From positions 1 through 34,996 of the forward strand of contig CAZPZD010000024.1 in assembly GCA_964590515.1 (NCBI GenBank): 34,996 nucleotides of DNA. Reading direction: 5' to 3'. This stretch comes from JADFRG01 sp964590515 (GTDB lineage Bacteria; Chloroflexota; Anaerolineae; Anaerolineales; E44-bin32). The notes beneath the pieces are model-generated. The model was not told where the DNA came from. It was given only the letters and a program-made list of their open reading frames with translations, and did no database searches. Positions within the stretch are counted from its first letter, which is position 1. Each line of letters begins with the position of its first letter. Positions 30,135 through 34,996 of the stretch are shown in pieces. A program made the translations under genes and the position numbers.

Positions 30135-31085
30135 ATGAGCGCGGCACGGACGCTTGCGGAAACTGTCGTCGCCGAAGTGGAACGGGCCGTGGTGGGGAAG
30201 ACCGAATTGCTCAATCACCTGCTGGCTTGCTTTCTGGCCGGAGGCCACGTGCTGCTCGAGGACTACCCAGGACTCGGCAAGACCCTCATCGCAAAGAGCT
30301 TGGCAAGCGCCTTGGGACTTGAGTTCCGCAGAATCCAGTTCACGCCTGACCTGCTGCCTGCCGATATCACCGGGACCTACGTGTTCAGCCGAAATTCCGA
30401 TGCCTTCGAGCTTCGGCGCGGCCCCATCTTCACGAATATCTTGCTCGGCGACGAGATCAATCGGGCTTCACCCCGGACTCAGTCTGCCCTGCTCGAATCC
30501 ATGCAAGAGTATCAGGTTACCCTGGAGGGCGAGTCGATTCGGCTCCCGGACCCTTTCGTCGTCATCGCGACCCAGAATCCCATCGAGTACGAAGGAACCT
30601 TCCCGCTGCCGGAGGCCCAACTCGATCGTTTCATGATGAGGTTGCAGGTGGGCTATCCCTCGATCGAACAGGAACAGGAGATACTGAACCGGCGCCGCAC
30701 TCGGCAAAGCGAAGAATTCGGCATCTCCCAGGTCGTCAGTCCCGAACAGTTAGCGGCCGCCCGGCAAGCGGTTGAGACGGTCCATGTGGAGAGCGATATC
30801 GAGCGTTACATCGTTCAGCTCGCGAGCGCCACCCGGCGCGATCCTCGAGTGGCGGTGGGCGCCAGTCCCCGGGGAGCTTTGGCCCTGATGAAGTCGAGCC
30901 GTGCCTGGGCGGCCATCCAGGGCAGAAGTTATGTCCTGCCCGATGACGTTAAGCGACTGGCGAAGCCTGCCCTCGTTCATCGGCTGCTCTTGCAGCCGGA
31001 ATTCTGGCTCAAGAAGAACGCACCCGAGGACGTCATAGAGGCGAGCCTCGCCGCCGTTCCGGTGCCGGTGCTCGAGGGAATCTAA
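30135..31085 (+). CDS. MoxR-family AAA+ ATPase
   Basis: A 316-residue AAA-3/MoxR ATPase: Walker A LEDYPGLGKTLIAKSLA (about 40-56), PDLLPADITG, Walker B LLGDEINRASPRTQSALLESM, sensor-1 VIATQNPIEYEGTFPLPEAQLDRFM, and a C-terminal helical lid (GASPRGALALMKSSRAWA, SYVLPDDVKRLA). MoxR proteins act as chaperone-like remodellers for their operon partners, often DUF58/VWA proteins. The next gene is a DUF58 protein whose likely start overlaps this TAA by one base. The start ATG is 1 nt after the preceding stop. Confidence 0.96.
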   Translation: MSAARTLAETVVAEVERAVVGKTELLNHLLACFLAGGHVLLEDYPGLGKTLIAKSLASALGLEFRRIQFTPDLLPADITGTYVFSRNSDAFELRRGPIFTNILLGDEINRASPRTQSALLESMQEYQVTLEGESIRLPDPFVVIATQNPIEYEGTFPLPEAQLDRFMMRLQVGYPSIEQEQEILNRRRTRQSEEFGISQVVSPEQLAAARQAVETVHVESDIERYIVQLASATRRDPRVAVGASPRGALALMKSSRAWAAIQGRSYVLPDDVKRLAKPALVHRLLLQPEFWLKKNAPEDVIEASLAAVPVPVLEGI

Positions 31086-32374
31086 TCCCGCGCCGGCCGG
31101 CCGTTCTGGGTCTGGTCATCTGCGCCCTGCTGGTCGGCGGCCTTACAACCTTCGATTCGTCCCTGTTGGCACTGGCCCTACCGCCGCTGGTCTATCTGGC
31201 GACCGCCGTAGTTATGCGGCCGACCGAACTCCACCTCCAGGTGGAAGGGCGAATCTCCCCGACGTCTGCTAAGCCAGGTGAAATCATTAGCGTCGAGCTG
31301 CGGGCCGAGAATGCTGGCGGCCGCCTCGAAGAACTCGAGATCCAAGATTGGGTACCTGCAGGGCTCGAGCTCATCGACGGGGCATCCGACCTGAGCTGCT
31401 CAATGCCTTTCGGCGGTCGTCAGTTGCTGAGTTATCACCTGTTGGCCAAGACCGGACTCCACACCTTCCCGGGGACTCGGCTGAGGGCGACCGATCCGTT
31501 CGGTCTCTTCGAGGCCCATCTCACCGTCGCGGGAAACCGGGCCATCTTGGTTCGCCCCGCGATTCGGCAGCTCCGCCGCTTCTACCTGCGACCGCAGCGA
31601 GTCGGTGCCCAGGCCGGGGCTTATCCCGCCCGGGTGGGTGGTCCCGGAATCGAGTTCTACGGGATCCGCAGTTACTCCCCAGGGGACCCATGGCGCTGGA
31701 TCAGCTGGAAAGTATCGGGCCGGTTCCCAGGCAATCTATTCATCAATGTGTTCGAACAAGACCGCATGGCCGAGGTCGGACTGATCGTAGATGCCCGCTC
31801 TCGCAGCAATAATGGCACCGGCGAGCACTCGGCCCTCGCGCACTCGATTCAAGCCGCGGCCTCTTTGTCGGAGCTCCTGCTCAGTCAGGGAAACCAGGTT
31901 GGGCTCCTCGTATATGGCGGCCACCTGGACTGGACCGTTCCGGGGACTGGGAAGGTCCAGCGTGAACGGATCCTGCGCGCCCTTGCCCGGGCCAGCCTCG
32001 GGCAGAGCCAGATCTTTGACCGACTACAGCATCTGCCGAGCCGCCTTTTTCCACCGCATACCCAACTGATCCTGTTTAGTCCGTTACTCAGAGCGGATGT
32101 GCCCGATCTGTTTCGCTTGCGGGCGCGTCGATATCCACTGCTGGTGATCAGTCCCGATCAAGTTGCGCTCGAGGCCAGAGCATTGCCAAACCGGCCCCAT
32201 ATCGACCTGGCGTTGCGGCTGGCTCGAGTGGAACAGGCCGTCATCTCTCGACGGTTGGCACATGCCGGAGTGTTTCGCCTGCTCTGGGACACCTCCGTTC
32301 CATTTGAGCAATTGACCGAGATGCATTTGAGCCGGCCTGCCCCGTGGCTCGCCTCCATTGGTGCCAGGTTATGA
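31085..32374 (+). CDS. DUF58 membrane protein (probable ATC start)
   Basis: About 429 residues. Two N-terminal membrane helices (AVLGLVICALLVGGLTTF, then LLALALPPLVYLATAVVM) precede a beta-sandwich region and the DUF58/VWA-like domain (GIEFYGIRSYSPGDPWRWISWK; EVGLIVDARS; QAAASLSELLLSQGNQVGLLVYG). DUF58 proteins are partners of MoxR ATPases. No ATG, GTG or TTG in phase precedes the first helix: the first conventional codon, TTG 31166, would delete it. ATC at 31085 overlaps the moxR stop (TAATC) and has GAGGG 6 nt upstream, so translation probably starts there, or a base error hides an ATG. The end overlaps the next gene by ATGA. Confidence 0.85.
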   Translation: MPRRPAVLGLVICALLVGGLTTFDSSLLALALPPLVYLATAVVMRPTELHLQVEGRISPTSAKPGEIISVELRAENAGGRLEELEIQDWVPAGLELIDGASDLSCSMPFGGRQLLSYHLLAKTGLHTFPGTRLRATDPFGLFEAHLTVAGNRAILVRPAIRQLRRFYLRPQRVGAQAGAYPARVGGPGIEFYGIRSYSPGDPWRWISWKVSGRFPGNLFINVFEQDRMAEVGLIVDARSRSNNGTGEHSALAHSIQAAASLSELLLSQGNQVGLLVYGGHLDWTVPGTGKVQRERILRALARASLGQSQIFDRLQHLPSRLFPPHTQLILFSPLLRADVPDLFRLRARRYPLLVISPDQVALEARALPNRPHIDLALRLARVEQAVISRRLAHAGVFRLLWDTSVPFEQLTEMHLSRPAPWLASIGARL

Positions 32375-32877
32375 GGCCGGCCCGGCGATTGGCGCGGGCG
32401 TCGCTGGTGGCCTCCACCGCCGCGCTCATGCTCGGCTTTGTCCGAGGGGAAACCGAGATCCTGATCCTACCGTTGGCTATCTCGACCGCCCTGGCACTGA
32501 TTGGCGAAGCTCGGACCTCGGAATGGTCGCCGACCTTGTGGTTCCTGGCTCAAGCGGGACTGTGCGCGCTGGCCCGGTCCGGCGAGTTGTGGGCACTCAT
32601 TTCAATCTCGTTCGCGCTCGCTTACTGGGACCTGTCGGCATTAGACCGGCGACTGCGCAATGCCGGGCGCATCGAAGAGCCCGGACCGCTTCTGCGGAGG
32701 CACCTGCTCTACCTCCTTATGACGACGGCTGTGGGGTTCGGACTAGGGACCGCCTCGGTCGTCGTGCGGATCGAGGGCGATTTCGCCGGAGCACTCCTGC
32801 TCGGAATCATTGCACTGGGGGGGCTGTTTCAGCTGCTGCGGCGCGCTCAACTGGCAACGACTCAATCGGAAAGGTGA
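32371..32877 (+). CDS. Membrane protein of unknown function ending the MoxR operon
   Basis: A 168-residue protein with about five or six hydrophobic segments and no recognised domain (ASLVASTAALMLGFVRG; LWALISISFALAYWDL; LLYLLMTTAVGFGLG; ALLLGIIALGGLF). Its ATG overlaps the DUF58 stop (ATGA at 32371-32374), so it is translationally coupled. It ends 8 bp from a convergent gene with no hairpin terminator between. It may form a membrane complex with DUF58 and DUF4129 proteins (inference). Confidence 0.8.
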   Translation: MRPARRLARASLVASTAALMLGFVRGETEILILPLAISTALALIGEARTSEWSPTLWFLAQAGLCALARSGELWALISISFALAYWDLSALDRRLRNAGRIEEPGPLLRRHLLYLLMTTAVGFGLGTASVVVRIEGDFAGALLLGIIALGGLFQLLRRAQLATTQSER

Positions 32878-32885
32878 GGAGGGGG

Positions 32886-33449
32886 TCAGGCGGATCGGAA
32901 TTCGTAGAGCCAGAGCTGGTTGGACTTTAGGGGGTGGTCGGTGAGCATGCGCCACACTTTGTCGGCTTCGAGGTCAAAGAAAATCCCGGCATTGAGCGCC
33001 GACAGTTCATAGGTCTCCATCCGCTTCCTGCCCCGAAGCGCCATGCGCATCTCAGAAGGCAAGGGGCCGGTCTGGGCACGTCCCGAGGGTGCCTTGAGCA
33101 GTCTGCGCACCCGATCGGGCCGGACCGGCGAGAACATGAGGTAGCTGCCGTTTTCCGAGGCCACTACGATCGCTTCGGGATGCTCGAGCACCTTAGCGAT
33201 GGCTCGCATCTCCCACGCGACTCCGGTCGCCTTGCGGGCAGCATCTCGAAACCAAGCGAGTGGATCCATGATCTGGATTTCGCGGGCTGCCCTTTCGCGC
33301 TTGACCTCCAGGTCTCCCAGTGCCCAATTTCGCAGATCGTCTCGCAATTTGTCGAGCGCTTGGCGCTGCCGCTCGTTGCCGACTGAGATCAAGACCCCAA
33401 CCACGACCACCGCGGCCAAGACGCTGACCGCCAGGGTGACTTCAAGCAT
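32886..33449 (-). CDS. Hypothetical protein with N-terminal membrane anchor
   Basis: A 187-residue protein of no recognised family. One N-terminal helix (VTLAVSVLAAVVVVGVLISVG, broken across residues 4-24) is followed by a coiled, basic cytoplasmic region (ERQRQALDKLRDDLRNWALGDLEV) and a folded C-terminal part. A strong GAGGAGG ribosome site, overlapping the upstream stop, precedes the ATG at 33449. It is co-transcribed with the Ig-repeat surface protein, so it may serve in its export or display (inference). Confidence 0.75.
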   Translation of the reverse strand: MLEVTLAVSVLAAVVVVGVLISVGNERQRQALDKLRDDLRNWALGDLEVKRERAAREIQIMDPLAWFRDAARKATGVAWEMRAIAKVLEHPEAIVVASENGSYLMFSPVRPDRVRRLLKAPSGRAQTGPLPSEMRMALRGRKRMETYELSALNAGIFFDLEADKVWRMLTDHPLKSNQLWLYEFRSA

Positions 33450-33458
33450 GCATCCTCC

Positions 33459-34996
33459 TCATTCGGCCTGCCTGGCGCGAACTTGGGCTAGTTCCTGTCG
33501 CAGGCGGTCCAGGGCAGCGGGCCGAGGATCGAGAAGTTTTGAAATCGTCACTCCTCCCAACAATCCCATCCAACCTATCGTCGGCCACAACCAAAGGCTG
33601 CTGGAGATTCGCGGAACGGGCCCCGAGAGCGATGCCGTCTGCGGGTCCTGAGCCGGCTGGCCAACTCCTCGGAGCGGCGTGTTGGCCAAGAGCTCCCCGA
33701 TCGGCGCCAGCAAGGCAAGGCCTGGAACCCGGATTACGCCTGCATCCTGACCCTGGTTTCCAGCCAGATCCCAAGCCGTAGCATACACCCCGTACTCGCC
33801 CGGCGCTGCACGCTTTCCGTCCGGCATCAATCCATCCCAACTGATCATGCTGGGGATGAGGTCGGGAGCATACTGCAGGGTGAGCAAGGTTCGCTCGCCA
33901 TCCGCGATCAGGACTTGAGCTCCAGCGAGCCCAATCCCTTGTTCTTCGACGACCAGCGCGGCAAGCTCACCGACCAGCCAAGAGTCGGGAATATCCACGA
34001 AGGGGGGAAGCTTGTCGACGTGCAGAGTGATCTTGGCGTTCGATCCAATGTGGCCGGCGATATCGTGGGCCCGGGCGAGGACGACGTACGTGCTGTTCGA
34101 TACCGATTCGGTGTCCCAACTGTCGCCCCACTCGGAGCGCTGCAGTTGGAGCGCGGTCCAGGTCCGACCGCCGTCAAATGAAATTTCGGCGGAGCGCAAT
34201 CCGGAGCCGAAATCCAGGCTTTGACCAAGCAGCTCTACGATGCCGGAGACCCAGGTCTCTGAGCCGTTCGGCGGAGTAACAAAGACCGACTCCGGCGGAT
34301 GGGTATCGATCCGAATCGTCTGACCGGTTGAGGTCGATTCGTTACCCGCAACGTCGAGAGCCCTGAAGCTCAGGCCGTGGCTTCCATCCTGGCTAAGCAA
34401 TACCGGGCCAGCTTGCCAGCCGGTCCCATTGACGTTCACTTGGCGCTCAGCCACTCCCGATAGACTATCGGAGGCGGTCACCGCCACGGTCACCGCGGAG
34501 AGATACCACCCCTCCCGACCTGACGTTCCGCTCAGATCTGCGGAGAGGCTGGGTGGGGTGCTGTCGTATTGGATCGAAACCGTGCCGGTCGCTTCGTTCC
34601 CCGCCGCATCTCTCACTCGGCCGCTGGCAGTATGGATCCCATCGCTGCTGACTTGCCCACTTCCACTCCACGAGCCGCCGTCAATTGCGACTTCCGAGCT
34701 CGCAATCCCGGAGAGCGAGTCCGCACCGCTCGCCGACACGGTGATTGTTCCACCCCGATACCAACCGCCCCTTCCTTGCGTTCCGCCGCTCAGAGCTAAA
34801 CTCACACTGGGAGGACCTGAGTCAACCTTCCAGCCGGTTGTGGACATCGCGCTGGTATCGCCATACGAGGAGACCGCCCAGAACTGCAAGCTGAAATCGC
34901 CGTCGCCGCCAGACCACGAGCAGGAGACGTTCGCTCCGTCAGCCGGATCGCACAGGACCCCGCCCGGGTTGCCCTCAATGACTTGGATAACTTTGC
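33459..34996 (-). CDS. Surface protein with Ig-like repeats, C-terminal part (5' end beyond window)
   Basis: About 511 residues are visible; the frame stays open to the right edge, so the start and any signal peptide are outside. Two similar repeats, about 90 residues apart, carry the patterns 'GRGGWYRGGTITVSASGADSLSG' (shortened: GGWYRGGTITV) and REGWYLSAVTVAVTASDSLSG, each with a following VRDAAGNE or ALDVAGNES motif. They resemble OmpL47/Ig-like beta repeats of extracellular proteins. Further beta domains (SAEISFDGGRTWTAL) follow. Near the end is a hydrophobic helix (LWPTIGWMGLLGGVT) and a basic tail, as in a membrane-anchored wall protein. A second gene follows 9 bp later. Confidence 0.82.
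   Translation of the reverse strand, partial: KVIQVIEGNPGGVLCDPADGANVSCSWSGGDGDFSLQFWAVSSYGDTSAMSTTGWKVDSGPPSVSLALSGGTQGRGGWYRGGTITVSASGADSLSGIASSEVAIDGGSWSGSGQVSSDGIHTASGRVRDAAGNEATGTVSIQYDSTPPSLSADLSGTSGREGWYLSAVTVAVTASDSLSGVAERQVNVNGTGWQAGPVLLSQDGSHGLSFRALDVAGNESTSTGQTIRIDTHPPESVFVTPPNGSETWVSGIVELLGQSLDFGSGLRSAEISFDGGRTWTALQLQRSEWGDSWDTESVSNSTYVVLARAHDIAGHIGSNAKITLHVDKLPPFVDIPDSWLVGELAALVVEEQGIGLAGAQVLIADGERTLLTLQYAPDLIPSMISWDGLMPDGKRAAPGEYGVYATAWDLAGNQGQDAGVIRVPGLALLAPIGELLANTPLRGVGQPAQDPQTASLSGPVPRISSSLWLWPTIGWMGLLGGVTISKLLDPRPAALDRLRQELAQVRARQAE

Noticed and set aside
1..34996. CRISPR array or insertion sequence
   Set aside because: No regularly spaced repeats and no transposase were seen; the only recombinase is the left-edge fragment.

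Overview
The window is GC-rich, densely packed bacterial chromosome, most likely from an uncultured Chloroflexota-like bacterium. That placement is an inference from gene content: several Hanks-type Ser/Thr kinases, an FHA transcription factor, a caspase-fold/FGE-fold/LysM membrane protein, a MoxR-DUF58-DUF4129 operon, a Complex-I-like membrane module and SelB. No rRNA or other marker fixes the taxonomy. Several genes appear to be transcribed as leaderless mRNAs, with a -10 box about 7-11 nt before the start codon.

Layout. The left edge holds the N-terminus of a tyrosine recombinase (minus), a Fur-like palindrome and a REC-HD-GYP regulator (minus). smpB (plus) follows, then ssrA (tmRNA, 2564-2964) and a strong two-way terminator. 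From 3.0 to 4.7 kb an FHA/winged-helix regulator and a Ser/Thr kinase diverge from a symmetric -10 box. From 4.7 to 12.6 kb lie a secreted GH3-like protein, an orphan CoA-transferase beta-type subunit with a winged-helix AAA+ ATPase, a GT2 glycosyltransferase, recJ and a DUF4870 protein. From 12.8 to 15.5 kb, fmt, a half-length GNAT reading frame and a YtcJ-type amidohydrolase run as one operon.

From 21.9 down to 15.5 kb (minus) is a five-gene run: three overlapping Complex-I-like membrane subunits, a long coiled-coil protein and selB. From 22.1 to 28.3 kb (plus) are a transmembrane kinase with an RskA-like ectodomain, an 896-residue caspase-like/TM/FGE-like/LysM protein, hisS and tRNA-His. 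From 28.7 to 32.9 kb (plus) is a DUF4129/MoxR/DUF58 operon. The right edge has an unknown 187-residue membrane protein and the C-terminal part of a surface protein with Ig-like repeats (minus).

Working together. Translation and its quality control (smpB, ssrA, fmt, selB, hisS, tRNA-His) are interleaved with envelope signalling. The features most worth a second look are the kinase plus pseudo-caspase-like LysM receptor, the Complex-I-like module that appears to have lost key charged residues, the kinase/FHA-regulator pair, a hairpin around the fmt UGA followed by an in-frame extension near selB, and two genes that seem to use non-canonical start codons (CTG and ATC).
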